This document shows, piece after piece, positions 33,975-41,573 of a DNA stretch of 64,000 bases (its first letter is position 1; each line of letters begins with the position of its first letter). The translations under genes and the position numbers were made by a program. Below the pieces are notes generated by a model, which was not told the origin of the DNA, ran no database searches, and saw only the letters and a program-made list of their open reading frames with translations. Source of the stretch: Shinella lacus (GTDB lineage Bacteria > Pseudomonadota > Alphaproteobacteria > Rhizobiales > Rhizobiaceae); assembly GCF_010994755.1 (NCBI RefSeq), contig NZ_WHSB02000002.1, positions 620,001 to 684,000 on the forward strand, given 5' to 3'.

Positions 33975-34112
33975 GCGAAGTGACTTTCCGTGGAACAATT
34001 GCCGCAGACCGCGGTATGGTGAATGTGGCTAAAAATGCGGACCCCATCCTCCTCCTGAGCGTACCGCCATAGGGCGACCGGTCGACTTTCAAACGCAAAC
34101 CTGACCACACCG

Positions 34113-34301
34113 CTAGTGGCGACGGCGTGCGAACTGATTAAGAAGGATTGACCAGGACTCGGCGTCAACCCTTGCCATTTCCCATAGAAGACAAAGCTCC
34201 CCGTCCACCTGTATTTCGACCGGGCCTTTCGTCCTGGCATCCACAACATGCCAAGTGCCGTTTTCGTCTTGAGCTAGGTGATAGCGCGACAAGCTTTCCA
34301 T
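34113..34301 (-). CDS. Unknown 62-aa protein
   Basis: MESLSRYHLAQDENGTWHVVDARTKGPVEIQVDGELCLLWEMA is followed by a helical end (SILLNQFARRRH). Its pattern resembles that of the 67-aa protein at 33453. No family recognised. Composition is coding-like but support is modest. Confidence 0.45.
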   Translation of the reverse strand: MESLSRYHLAQDENGTWHVVDARTKGPVEIQVDGELCLLWEMARVDAESWSILLNQFARRRH

Positions 34302-34382
34302 ACGGGAATTATACTCCCGGTACGGCGAAATCCGGAATGAATATTACTCAAGTCTAATGTAAAGTGAACGTCCACTAAACGA

Positions 34383-34772
34383 TTAGAGAGCGATTAAGGA
34401 ATTGCCGCGGTGCACTACGTCTTTCGGACGAGGCGCACAAGGTGATCTGGGTGACGCGTCATGCCATTTCGGGACATTTATCTCCGCGTCCCTCGCCAAC
34501 GCCTCTTGCTCGCCGGCGCAGACCTCGACCCAACCCTCCTCACGGCTGATCCGCCGATATGCCGCGAGGCCATCCTGGACGAAAGCGGGCCACAATTCGG
34601 CCGGCAACTGCACGGCTTGGCGGCCATCTCGCAGCAGGGGCGGACGAACCGCGAGCTTGCCATCCGGCCGCTGCACGACAGCACAGCCCCGGATGGTCCA
34701 CCCGTCGATTTCGACGTCGAAGATCGTCTTGGCGCCGCGAGAACCTTTGCGCATGTTTCCGATTCTGATCAT
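34383..34772 (-). CDS. Unknown protein, second of a tandem paralogous pair
   Basis: About 129 aa. Its N-terminal half (MIRIGNMRKGSRGAKTIFDV, then GWTIRGCAVVQRPDGKLAVRPP) aligns with the 77-aa gene just upstream (MIKITNMNPSGGRIAATFTA, then LVLPGCALIRRGDGYVLSVP). The start overlaps the upstream stop by 4 bp (ATGA), which decides it over the longer open frame. The C-terminal part is extra. A small beta-rich domain of unknown function. Confidence 0.6.
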   Translation of the reverse strand: MIRIGNMRKGSRGAKTIFDVEIDGWTIRGCAVVQRPDGKLAVRPPLLRDGRQAVQLPAELWPAFVQDGLAAYRRISREEGWVEVCAGEQEALARDAEINVPKWHDASPRSPCAPRPKDVVHRGNSLIAL

Positions 34773-35002
34773 GTCATCTCCCCATAATGCGCCACCGCAA
34801 CGCGCAGCAGTTCCGCCTCCTTGAGTGCCGTCAACGGCGCCGGTCTGGTATCGCCTGGCGTACCGATCCGGGGCACCGACAGCACATAGCCGTCGCCACG
34901 CCTGATCAGCGCGCACCCCGGCAATACCAGGTCGCCGACCGTAGCTGTGAATGTCGCGGCAATCCGTCCACCGGACGGATTCATGTTGGTGATCTTTATC
35001 AT
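34769..35002 (-). CDS. Unknown protein, first of a tandem paralogous pair
   Basis: A 77-aa protein with short beta-strand-like segments around GDLVLPGCALIRRGDGYVLSVPRIG. Related to the downstream gene, so the pair probably arose by duplication and divergence. Translationally coupled through a 4-bp overlap. No known family. Confidence 0.6.
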   Translation of the reverse strand: MIKITNMNPSGGRIAATFTATVGDLVLPGCALIRRGDGYVLSVPRIGTPGDTRPAPLTALKEAELLRVAVAHYGEMT

Positions 35003-35088
35003 TGAAATTCCGTATTCATTGGTAACGTTCGCGCAAGCGAAGATGGAGATGGTGCGCGCTGATTGTTCATCGGTCGGGAGGGTGCACC

Positions 35089-35304
35089 GTGGAGGAACGA
35101 GCCAGTGTTTTCAATTCCGGAACGGAACGAACCGCCTGGTCGATTGCCGCCCGTCACTTGGCCGCGGGCCAAAAGGACCCCGTTAAAATGATCTGCGAGG
35201 CAATCGAGGAAGAGCGCCGTCGCTGCGTCGACTTATTTGTCGCAGCGACTGGAGACCGGGCAGCCGTCCCTGTGTTCATGGTGGATCCGGATTGCGATTG
35301 GTAG
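35089..35304 (+). CDS. Unknown 71-aa protein
   Basis: Begins at a GTG (MEERASVFNSGTERTAWSIAARH) with no strong ribosome site; the middle is helical and charged (DPVKMICEAIEEERRRCVDLFV). It is followed closely by the EcfG-type promoter of the next small gene. No family recognised. Confidence 0.4.
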   Translation: MEERASVFNSGTERTAWSIAARHLAAGQKDPVKMICEAIEEERRRCVDLFVAATGDRAAVPVFMVDPDCDW

Positions 35305-35323
35305 CTACGATGGGCGGCTGGAG

Positions 35324-35348
35324 GGAACTATATCGCCTCCGGTGAGTT
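35324..35348 (+). promoter_or_regulatory. EcfG/RpoE2-type promoter for the 49-aa gene
   Basis: GGAAC, 16 nt, AGTT; start codon 28 nt downstream. Confidence 0.6.
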
Positions 35349-35376
35349 TCTCGCAGAGAAGCGAGGGGCCTTGGAG

Positions 35377-35526
35377 ATGAGTACACGCCTGACACTGGAC
35401 GAGATAGTGGCCCGCCTGCGCCAGCTAGCCGACGAGGCAAGAGAGCTGAGCGACCGGATCGAAGAGCGACGCAGTGCTCTCGATGAGGAACCTGAAGACA
35501 TGCCCAACCAGTCCCAGCTTGCGTGA
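35377..35526 (+). CDS. Small coiled-coil-like protein (49 aa)
   Basis: Begins MSTRLTLDEIVARLRQLADE and continues ARELSDRIEERRSALDEE with heptad-like Leu/Ile spacing, ending in a polar tail. Too short for automatic ORF cut-offs. Support comes from an EcfG-type promoter at the usual distance and a coding-like composition; a GAGG lies about 10 nt before the ATG. Function unknown; the amphipathic helix suggests it binds a partner or itself. Confidence 0.5.
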   Translation: MSTRLTLDEIVARLRQLADEARELSDRIEERRSALDEEPEDMPNQSQLA

Positions 35527-35609
35527 TTGCCCCCCCCTGGGTCGGGTCCCTTTCCAGGCTAAAAACGACCACTTGCGGGTCGTGAGGCCCGGCCTTGCTC
35601 CAGGCATAG

Positions 35610-35658
35610 CCCGGCAACCTCGGCAACGGGTTGCTGCCGTGCCGCGTTGCCGGGTTTT
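35610..35658 (+). terminator. Large terminator-like hairpin
   Basis: CCCGGCAAC pairs with GTTGCCGGG around a loop that itself contains GGCAAC/GTTGC-type pairing, followed by TTTT. It would end the 49-aa transcript. The rest of 35527-35856 holds no clear gene. Confidence 0.55.
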
Positions 35659-35856
35659 CAGCGCATTGAGGGTGTTGCCGAGCCGTTGCCCCGCCTAGTT
35701 CTCGTCCGTGCGCCCATAGCGCCTGGTTTTAGCCCATTCCGCAGGCGTGGCGGGTGTGCCTTCAGGGGCGTTGTCTGCGACCCGGCGGCTACCTCCTTTG
35801 GACACTTGACCTCCCTCACGCGACGCTGTTTTCTACGTGCCGATCGGAGGTGGGTC

Positions 35857-35982
35857 ATGGATTATGATTGGACAGGGCAGAGAACCCGGCGCATGAAAAC
35901 CGCGCGGCGGGCCGTTGCTGCGACATTTTTCCTAATGCCGCTGCTGGCGGTTGCCGCCGCGCTGTTCAATTTCGCCGGCTGA
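35857..35982 (+). CDS. Small single-pass membrane protein (41 aa)
   Basis: A basic N-terminus (DWTGQRTRRMKTARR) is followed by one hydrophobic helix (AVAATFFLMPLLAVAAALFNFAG). A strong GGAGG ribosome site 7 nt before the ATG makes it more than a chance ORF. It ends 4 bp from the tape measure stop on the other strand. Role unknown; its position beside tail genes and its form fit a small membrane-active or phage moron protein, which is an inference. Confidence 0.5.
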   Translation: MDYDWTGQRTRRMKTARRAVAATFFLMPLLAVAAALFNFAG

Positions 35983-35986
35983 TGAC

Positions 35987-38137
35987 TTAGTCGGAATACG
36001 CCGACTCCACCGCGGCCTTCACACGTTGACCCAAGTGAGACGCGGCAGCGTCTACCGCCTCCTGAGGCGACGATATATTGCTGATCGAGACCGGCGCGTG
36101 GACGTTGACTACCGGCTGCTGACGATTGACGTCACGCACCTCCTGCACGCCGCGAGACGGCTGTAGCAGTTGAACGATAGTGCCGGCATCAAGCGACATC
36201 GGCTTGCTGTTCAACCCGCCCATCAACTGGTCTACCGTCTTGGGCATTCCACCGGTCTGTTGCGGACCCGCGAGATATGAGTCCATGCTTGCCGCACGAC
36301 CACCGTCATCGTCTGCGGACGGCTGGAGGGGAACGAAGGTATCCTGGAACCACTTCGAAGGCGTGGTGATCCGCTCATCTAGCCACCTGTTAAGGCGACC
36401 AGCATCCTTGCGGTTCTTCGCATAGAGCTCTTCCACACCCTCTTTGGTAGAGGGTATGCCGGCGACGTGATCGACCATCTGGAAAGCGGCGAGCAAGCCC
36501 TTCCAACCTATGCCCCAACTACCGGGTTTGTTGTCGGGCGCCGGCTTGTTTTTGCCATCTCCCGGCACGTTTGGAATCGGAACGTCTTTTAGGATTCCGC
36601 TGATCTTGCCCACGGCCCTCATGATGCCGATCGCGGTCGTGACGCCGGTGATCTTGGCGAGAGCGGTGGCAAGGGTAGTGATTGCACCGGCAACAAGCGC
36701 GATGCCCCCAGCCGCGAGGGTGAGTTTCAGACCCTTGCCGGCTATGTCGCCCAAAAATTGAGCGATTGGGTTGTTCTTCAAATCTTCATTGAATTCACGG
36801 ATTGCCTTCCCGTATCCCTCGAACTTCGCGAAGATTCCGCCAATTCGATCGGCAGCTCCGTCTGGATCCACCTCACCGAACAGGAGGTCGCCTAAGCCTT
36901 TAATTCCTTCCTTGACGCCGCCCTTATAGCCGAGCCCCTGCATAAAGCCGGACACGCCAGCACCCGTCTCATCGAAGATCGAGGCCCGATCCCCAAGCGT
37001 ATCGAGCACTTCACCAATGGCGGTGGTGCCTTCCTTGATTGTCGGGAGCCAGCCCTCGCCAATGTCCTCGAAAACGAAGTCTATTTTGTTCCGCAGGATC
37101 TGGAGGGCGTTGCCGGTGGTGCCGGCGCGGGCGACAAACTCCTTAAATGCGGAGCCCGTATATTTGCTGCGGTCCGCCACCGCGAAGAGCGCTTGGTCGA
37201 GCAACCCGATATTGCCAACAAGAGGCAAAAACGCCTTCGCCTCATCGCCGAAAAAATCGGATAGCAGCGAGATGTGGCGATCCTTCGGAGCTTTGGCGAT
37301 CGCCTTGAGAACCGTCTTCAGGGCACCAGGTGCGTCCTTTTGCATATCCTTGGCAATTTGCGGAAGGTCCAGACCAAGGGCGCGGGCCGCGTCCTTCTGC
37401 GACTTCTTCGCGGAGCCGCCCCGCGTCATCGCCTTCACAACATTTTGCATCGCTGTGCCGGCCGTGGAGGCGTCTGCCCCTGCGGCAATCATGGCCGAGC
37501 CGAGCGCCGCCACCTCTTCTTTCGCGAAGCCGCCCATTTCGGCTAGGGAGCCAACGCGCAAAAGGTACTCGGTGATTTCGCTGGCCTTGGATGCCATGCC
37601 ATTTGAGAGATGATTAATCGAGTCGGCCAAGTCGCCGGTTTCGGCAACCGTCAACCCGAATTGCGTCTTTAGCTTCGCGAGGCTTTCGCCAGCCTCACCC
37701 GCCGACATGTCGAAGGCGATGGCAACCTGACCGGCCATCTTAGAGAACGCCTGCAGGTCATTGGTCGCGACGCCGCTTTCCGCCGCTGCCGCGTACAGCG
37801 CGGCAATTTCCGTGCTCGCCATCGGCAGTTCGCGCGACATGAGCTTGATGGAGCGCGCGATCCCGGCAAGCTGCTCATCCGAACCGTCGACGACCTTTTT
37901 CACGTCCGCGAAGGCCGACTCGAACTTAATTGCCGCGCCGACGGTCGCACCGATGCCTTCGCGCAGCCCGACATAACCGGCCCCGAATGCCAGGACTGAA
38001 CCGGTTATACCGCGGAGGGGCGAGAGCATGGCCGTCTGCTGACGTTGCAAGCCGGACAACACCCCCTGGATGCGGCGCGCCGGACCCGTCACGCCATCCA
38101 GAAGAGTAAGTTTGAGGACGCTACTGAGTGAGGCCAT
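35987..38137 (-). CDS. Phage tail tape measure protein
   Basis: A 716-aa protein of the TP901/PhageMin_Tail type. Residues about 80-290 contain the tape-measure core (LPMASTEIAALYAAAAESGVA, GEAGESLAKLKTQFGLTVAETGDLADSINHLSN). Several hydrophobic segments lie near residues 470-500 (LTLAAGGIALVAGAITTLATALA). In a virion the protein sets tail length and helps DNA entry. AAGGAG precedes the ATG. It follows the tail chaperone gene by 12 bp, the normal order, but no downstream tail-tip genes exist here. Confidence 0.9.
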   Translation of the reverse strand: MASLSSVLKLTLLDGVTGPARRIQGVLSGLQRQQTAMLSPLRGITGSVLAFGAGYVGLREGIGATVGAAIKFESAFADVKKVVDGSDEQLAGIARSIKLMSRELPMASTEIAALYAAAAESGVATNDLQAFSKMAGQVAIAFDMSAGEAGESLAKLKTQFGLTVAETGDLADSINHLSNGMASKASEITEYLLRVGSLAEMGGFAKEEVAALGSAMIAAGADASTAGTAMQNVVKAMTRGGSAKKSQKDAARALGLDLPQIAKDMQKDAPGALKTVLKAIAKAPKDRHISLLSDFFGDEAKAFLPLVGNIGLLDQALFAVADRSKYTGSAFKEFVARAGTTGNALQILRNKIDFVFEDIGEGWLPTIKEGTTAIGEVLDTLGDRASIFDETGAGVSGFMQGLGYKGGVKEGIKGLGDLLFGEVDPDGAADRIGGIFAKFEGYGKAIREFNEDLKNNPIAQFLGDIAGKGLKLTLAAGGIALVAGAITTLATALAKITGVTTAIGIMRAVGKISGILKDVPIPNVPGDGKNKPAPDNKPGSWGIGWKGLLAAFQMVDHVAGIPSTKEGVEELYAKNRKDAGRLNRWLDERITTPSKWFQDTFVPLQPSADDDGGRAASMDSYLAGPQQTGGMPKTVDQLMGGLNSKPMSLDAGTIVQLLQPSRGVQEVRDVNRQQPVVNVHAPVSISNISSPQEAVDAAASHLGQRVKAAVESAYSD

Positions 38138-38149
38138 GCTCGAGGCTCC

Positions 38150-38431
38150 TTACTTCTTGTCGTTGTAAGCTTTGATGTGCTCGGTCACGCCGCCGAGGAC
38201 CGCCTCAATGTCGTCAGCGTCGATCTCATCAATGATGCGGCGCGGAAGGCCGGAGAGCCGTTCAAGGATCTCGAGGACATTTTCGCCCAGGTTATTGAGG
38301 TCCCCAGTAGCGAAGAGGGTTGCTCCTCGCATTAGGACCGGGAAATCGCTCATTTTGATCTTGCGGAGCGAGATCGAGCGGATGATTTCCGGGCCGTTCG
38401 CGACGGGCACGGTGAGTTTGATGCTAGTCAT
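38150..38431 (-). CDS. Phage tail assembly chaperone
   Basis: A 93-aa protein (IKLTVPVANGPEIIRSISLRKIKMSDF...LERLSGLPRRIIDEIDADDIEAVLG) that resembles the P2 gpE/Mu gp41-type tail assembly proteins and lies directly before the tape measure gene. It should coat the tape measure during assembly. No frameshifted long form is evident. GGAG at 6 nt supports the start. Confidence 0.8.
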   Translation of the reverse strand: MTSIKLTVPVANGPEIIRSISLRKIKMSDFPVLMRGATLFATGDLNNLGENVLEILERLSGLPRRIIDEIDADDIEAVLGGVTEHIKAYNDKK

Positions 38432-38448
38432 TTCGTCTCCATGAAGAA

Positions 38449-38468
38449 GCCCGGCTCGAAGGCCGGGC
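38449..38468 (-). terminator. Hairpin before the tail chaperone gene
   Basis: GCCCGGC / GCCGGGC stem with a 6-nt loop, followed on the minus strand by TTCTTC. It would end transcripts from the appendage-protein gene, separating it from the tail genes. Confidence 0.5.
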
Positions 38469-38539
38469 GATGGTGGGGATTAGGTGCCGCCCACTGGCGA
38501 CTGGTACATGTGTCTTTCAGGGCACTTGTGGCACCGGCC

Positions 38540-39208
38540 TCAAAACAGTAGCGCCTCGGTAATGTGCTGATTCGCAGACGACAGCGTTCCAGCTTTTGAA
38601 ATCGCTGTCCCTTTGGGCGCCAGCACGTCGAACAGGTATTGCTTTGAAGTGCTGGCGCTGGCCATTGCCCTTTGGGTCGTCCCGGATGGCGCAGTCGCAT
38701 TCGGCGACGCATTGTTGTAACCAACAAAGACCAGCATTCGCGACTTGCGCTTGGGCGTCAGGCTAACTGTAGAGAAGGCTGTAGATGCTGCCGAATAGAC
38801 CGGCAGCGGAAGCTGGTCGAGTTGAAGATCAAGCGCCTTCTTTGGTCGATAGGCGGCAAGGATGATGCTGCGAGTATTACTGACCGTTGGGGAGAAGACG
38901 AACGTTGAATCTTCTGTCCCGTCAACGATCTTCAGGAACAACTCAGTAGACGGTCTGGACGTCTCGATGTAACCGCCGATCCGCCCCCATTTGGCGTCTG
39001 GCGGGATATGCGAACTGACGCCAGACGAAACGATACGCGCAATCAAGATATCACCCACAGAAACACCCGGCTTATTTACGGTCAGCGCCGTAGTGCTGGA
39101 TGCAGTCGCTGTCTGCGCATCGACGAAATCCGGCGCGTCGCCGGTCGCTCCGCTTTTGCCGGCGGTGAGGATCGAGCCGATTCCGCCGATGTGTCGAATA
39201 CGGGGCAT
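38540..39208 (-). CDS. Phage appendage/tail-fibre-like protein
   Basis: A 222-aa Ser/Thr/Ala-rich protein. The pattern VSVGDILIARIVSSG, KWGRIGGY, LFLKIVDGTEDSTFVFS and IILAAYRPKK is the one seen in phage tail-appendage beta-domains. It occupies the position usually held by tail tube genes, none of which is present. GGAGA precedes the ATG. Hairpins on both sides suggest it is an independent unit. Confidence 0.6.
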   Translation of the reverse strand: MPRIRHIGGIGSILTAGKSGATGDAPDFVDAQTATASSTTALTVNKPGVSVGDILIARIVSSGVSSHIPPDAKWGRIGGYIETSRPSTELFLKIVDGTEDSTFVFSPTVSNTRSIILAAYRPKKALDLQLDQLPLPVYSAASTAFSTVSLTPKRKSRMLVFVGYNNASPNATAPSGTTQRAMASASTSKQYLFDVLAPKGTAISKAGTLSSANQHITEALLF

Positions 39209-39224
39209 TTAGGTCTCCTGGCAT

Positions 39225-39249
39225 AAAAAGGCCCGCGCGAGGGCGGGCC
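39225..39249 (-). terminator. Intrinsic terminator upstream of the appendage gene
   Basis: GGCCCGC / GCGGGCC stem with a 6-nt loop, followed on the minus strand by TTTTTATG. It ends transcripts coming from the 85-aa HTH gene or beyond. Confidence 0.7.
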
Positions 39250-39284
39250 ATAATGGGATGAAGTGCCGCTACGTTGCGGCGAGT

Positions 39285-39309
39285 GGAACAAACAATCGCT
39301 GTCCGAATT
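39285..39309 (+). promoter_or_regulatory. EcfG/RpoE2-type promoter for the 39-aa membrane protein
   Basis: GGAAC, 16 nt, AATT (GGAAC-N18-TT). The start codon is 36 nt downstream on the plus strand, opposite to the phage genes. Confidence 0.55.
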
Positions 39310-39344
39310 TGAGCGTCAGATTTTCTGACAACGTGAGGTCTGCA

Positions 39345-39464
39345 ATGCTCGATCGTGTGAAACGACTGAAAGATAGCGACAGCACAATGGTGGCTGCCGC
39401 AGCACTCATTCTCGCCGGGATTGTTATGATCGGGGTGCCGCCCGTCCTCTTGCTTGGCAGCTAG
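39345..39464 (+). CDS. Small single-pass membrane protein (39 aa)
   Basis: A charged N-terminus (MLDRVKRLKDSDST) and one hydrophobic helix (MVAAAALILAGIVMIGVPPVLLLGS). GAGG at 6 nt before the ATG and an EcfG-type promoter at normal distance support a real gene, which lies against the direction of the phage genes. Possible stress-induced membrane peptide; function unknown. Confidence 0.5.
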   Translation: MLDRVKRLKDSDSTMVAAAALILAGIVMIGVPPVLLLGS

Positions 39465-39547
39465 AGGGCCGAGTTCCGGGTCGGCAGCATTTCCCGATTT
39501 GGACAGGATAAATGGTTCCCAGCGGCCGAATGACGGATTACGCAAGA

Positions 39548-39607
39548 GTGTCCGCGGTGTCCGCAGCGGTAACAAATGCGGACACCTGACTGTCCGCGAC
39601 TGTTACC
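39548..39607. repeat. Cluster of TGTCCGC and GGTAAC sites
   Basis: TGTCCGC(A) occurs at about 39549, 39558, 39577 (inverted) and 39591; two of them form a perfect 10-bp inverted repeat GGTGTCCGCA / TGCGGACACC (39556-39586). GGTAAC and GTTACC flank the right half. The cluster overlaps the 3' end of the small HTH gene. It could be a binding site for that protein. Confidence 0.5.
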
Positions 39608-39806
39608 GGTCTCTGGCCAGCTTCAAGGTCCCGAAATGACCCAAGTGAAGCTTGTCGGTTGCCGCCACATCGACAACCCCATTCTCGTTAAGCACAAGTA
39701 ATCCTTTAGCTTTCCAGACGGTAACGGTCTTGCGGCTGACGCCGCGATACCGCGCGTAGGCGCTCTGTTTGCAGAACGCAGGCGGTGGGTTTTGAGCAGG
39801 TAACAA
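39603..39806 (-). CDS. Small HTH DNA-binding protein, phage-type
   Basis: KQSAYARYRGVSRKTVTVWKAKGLLVLNENGVVDVAATDK has the HTH-plus-wing pattern of phage small-terminase/Nu1- or MerR-like DNA-binding domains. The frame is open to a GTG at 39860, but that has no ribosome site; a TTG at 39806 is preceded by AAAAGGGGG at 7 nt and is preferred (about 67 aa). The chosen start lies within a perfect 17-bp palindrome. Could be a packaging or regulatory protein. Confidence 0.6.
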   Translation of the reverse strand: MLPAQNPPPAFCKQSAYARYRGVSRKTVTVWKAKGLLVLNENGVVDVAATDKLHLGHFGTLKLARDR

Positions 39807-39815
39807 GTTGTTACC
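39799..39815. promoter_or_regulatory. Perfect palindrome at the start of the HTH gene
   Basis: GGTAACAA-G-TTGTTACC, 8-bp arms, spanning the preferred start codon. The half-site GGTAACAA recurs at 39568 and, inverted, near 39602, so it looks like an operator for the protein it overlaps. Confidence 0.5.
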
Positions 39816-39902
39816 CCCTTTTCGAGCTAGATAATTTTCGAATCCTCGCGGCTGCGTCACCGCCCGGAGGAACGAAATGAGAACGGTCCCTGTCCTGGGG
39901 GG

Positions 39903-40637
39903 CTACCGGTGGCGCCGGGCGAACGCGTTTTGCTCGGCGACGATTTTCGCCCACCCGGTCAGCTCAACCTTCGGCTTCGCCTCCTCCGGCTTCACGGCAG
40001 GCGCGAAGCCCATTGACTTATTCATGGCCGCGACAACTCGCGCCCACGACTCCTTGGCCTCGGCTACCTTCTTTAAGCCGCGAGGCGAGGCCGCGGCACG
40101 CGCATGCACGGCCTGCATCCGTGCTTCATACTTCTCATCGACATAAGCGAAAGGCGCTGCACGGCGGTCGGCTACGGCAGTGGCGAACCGTGCCGCTACC
40201 GCTTCGTCGGGTGTGTACCACGTCTCCGCCTTCATGATCGTGCGCGCCGCTGTCTCGGTGATCCCTGCGCGCTTGCCATACACCCTGGCGTACGCAACGG
40301 CATGCGCTTCCAACTGCTCCACCGTCTTCTGATGCGCAGCCGAGTCGCCGATCGTGATATTCATCGGCTCATGAATCATAAGGATCGATCCGTCGAGCAT
40401 AGTGATGGTGTCGCCCGCCATGGCTATCAGGCTGGCGGCCGAAGCGGCAATGCCAATGATTTCGACATGCACCTTGCCGCGGTGAGCGGCGAGGATGTTG
40501 TAGATCGCGCTGCCATCGACGGCGATGCCGCCACCGCTGTTTATGGTGACGGTGATATCACCGCTGTACGGCAGCGCGGCGCGGACGGTCGTCGGGGTGA
40601 AGTCCTCCCCGACGACGCCAAACAGATCAAGACGCAA
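39903..40637 (-). CDS. ClpP-like phage head maturation protease
   Basis: Serine protease of the S14/ClpP type used by many phages for prohead maturation. Motifs: ITVTINSGGGIAVDGSAIYN, the nucleophile Ser in GIAASAASLIAMAGD, the catalytic His in MLDGSILMIHEPMN. The remaining residues form a charged helical tail, as in prohead proteases. The TTG at 40637 (AAAGGAG at 7 nt) is preferred to an earlier TTG; about 244 aa. No capsid gene accompanies it. Confidence 0.85.
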   Translation of the reverse strand: MRLDLFGVVGEDFTPTTVRAALPYSGDITVTINSGGGIAVDGSAIYNILAAHRGKVHVEIIGIAASAASLIAMAGDTITMLDGSILMIHEPMNITIGDSAAHQKTVEQLEAHAVAYARVYGKRAGITETAARTIMKAETWYTPDEAVAARFATAVADRRAAPFAYVDEKYEARMQAVHARAAASPRGLKKVAEAKESWARVVAAMNKSMGFAPAVKPEEAKPKVELTGWAKIVAEQNAFARRHR

Positions 40638-41562
40638 GGGCGGTCTCCTTTGGGGCAAGGCTGTATTCAAATTCCGGGCTGCGCTCGGCGCGCTTCGGCG
40701 CGGGCTTCAGTTCGGAGACAGCCTGCGCTGCGGCATCGCGTTGGTCGTACGAGGGCGTCCAGAACGGCGTGGCGCCGGCGTCGAGCGCGGGCAGCATAAT
40801 CTCGCATCCCAGCGGGGCGATGTTGTACCCGCTCTGGTCGGGGAGGATTTTCGAGCGGCGGAAGGGCTTGCGCACAACCTCAAGGAACCCGTGCTCGGTC
40901 TGGACCACGCCGTATGTCAGTGGGTTTTCGACGGTATCAGAGCGATCGGTCATCATGCCACGTCGATGCTTGTCATGCGCGCGAACGTGGCGTTGGAGTT
41001 CGTCGCGAACGGGCCGCGCGCCATCGATCTCGCACCACATCCAGACCGCGTCTTCGCCGAGCACTTCTCGGTAAAGTTGGTGCTGCGAACGGCTGTGTTC
41101 GGGGCCGAGCAGCGGGGGTTTTCCTTCGGGGCGATCCTCATTCGCAGCCTGCACGGCGATCGATGCGGCAGCGACCTCGGCGAGAAGGTCGCGGATCTGG
41201 AGTGCAGCCTTCGGGTACTCCCGGCGCAACCGCTTCTCGGCTGCCTCACTAGCAGCCTTGGCTTCATCGTACTTCCGCTGACGCTGGTCGGTAGCCTCGG
41301 CCTCAAGTGCCGCTTCGTGGTCCCGCTCAAGACGGTGGACGCGGGCACGCGCCTGGTCCACATCGATGCCTGCTTCTGTCTTCGCGTCCAGAAAACCGCG
41401 CAAGGACTTCTTGTCGGCAGTCAGGAGGTTGGCGTCGTATTGCTCTTCAGCGGCCGTTACGGCAGCCTCAGCAGCTTCGAGCTCAGCCTTGGCCTTTTCG
41501 ATCGCGGCGGATAGGTCGGCGGAGGATGACTTGCCGAGTATCTTGTTGATCAGTTTTCCCAA
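40627..41562 (-). CDS. Coiled-coil phage-region protein
   Basis: About 311 aa. The N-terminal 130 residues are a long coiled coil (AAIEKAKAELEAAEAAVTAAEEQYD, RARVHRLERDHEAALEAEATDQRQRKYDEAKAASEAAEKRL); the C-terminal half is globular (YGVVQTEHGFLEVVRKPFRRSKILP, AAQAVSELKPAPKRAERSPEF). No family recognised. The TTG at 41562 has AAGGA at 7 nt; another TTG at 41577 overlaps the upstream stop. It overlaps the protease start by 11 bp, so the set is co-translated. Confidence 0.6.
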   Translation of the reverse strand: MGKLINKILGKSSSADLSAAIEKAKAELEAAEAAVTAAEEQYDANLLTADKKSLRGFLDAKTEAGIDVDQARARVHRLERDHEAALEAEATDQRQRKYDEAKAASEAAEKRLRREYPKAALQIRDLLAEVAAASIAVQAANEDRPEGKPPLLGPEHSRSQHQLYREVLGEDAVWMWCEIDGARPVRDELQRHVRAHDKHRRGMMTDRSDTVENPLTYGVVQTEHGFLEVVRKPFRRSKILPDQSGYNIAPLGCEIMLPALDAGATPFWTPSYDQRDAAAQAVSELKPAPKRAERSPEFEYSLAPKETALAS

Positions 41563-41573
41563 GTGACTTCCTT

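Noticed and set aside
36331-36360. GGAAC-N19-TT match on the plus strand inside the tape measure gene
   Set aside because: No gene start follows it; expected chance match.
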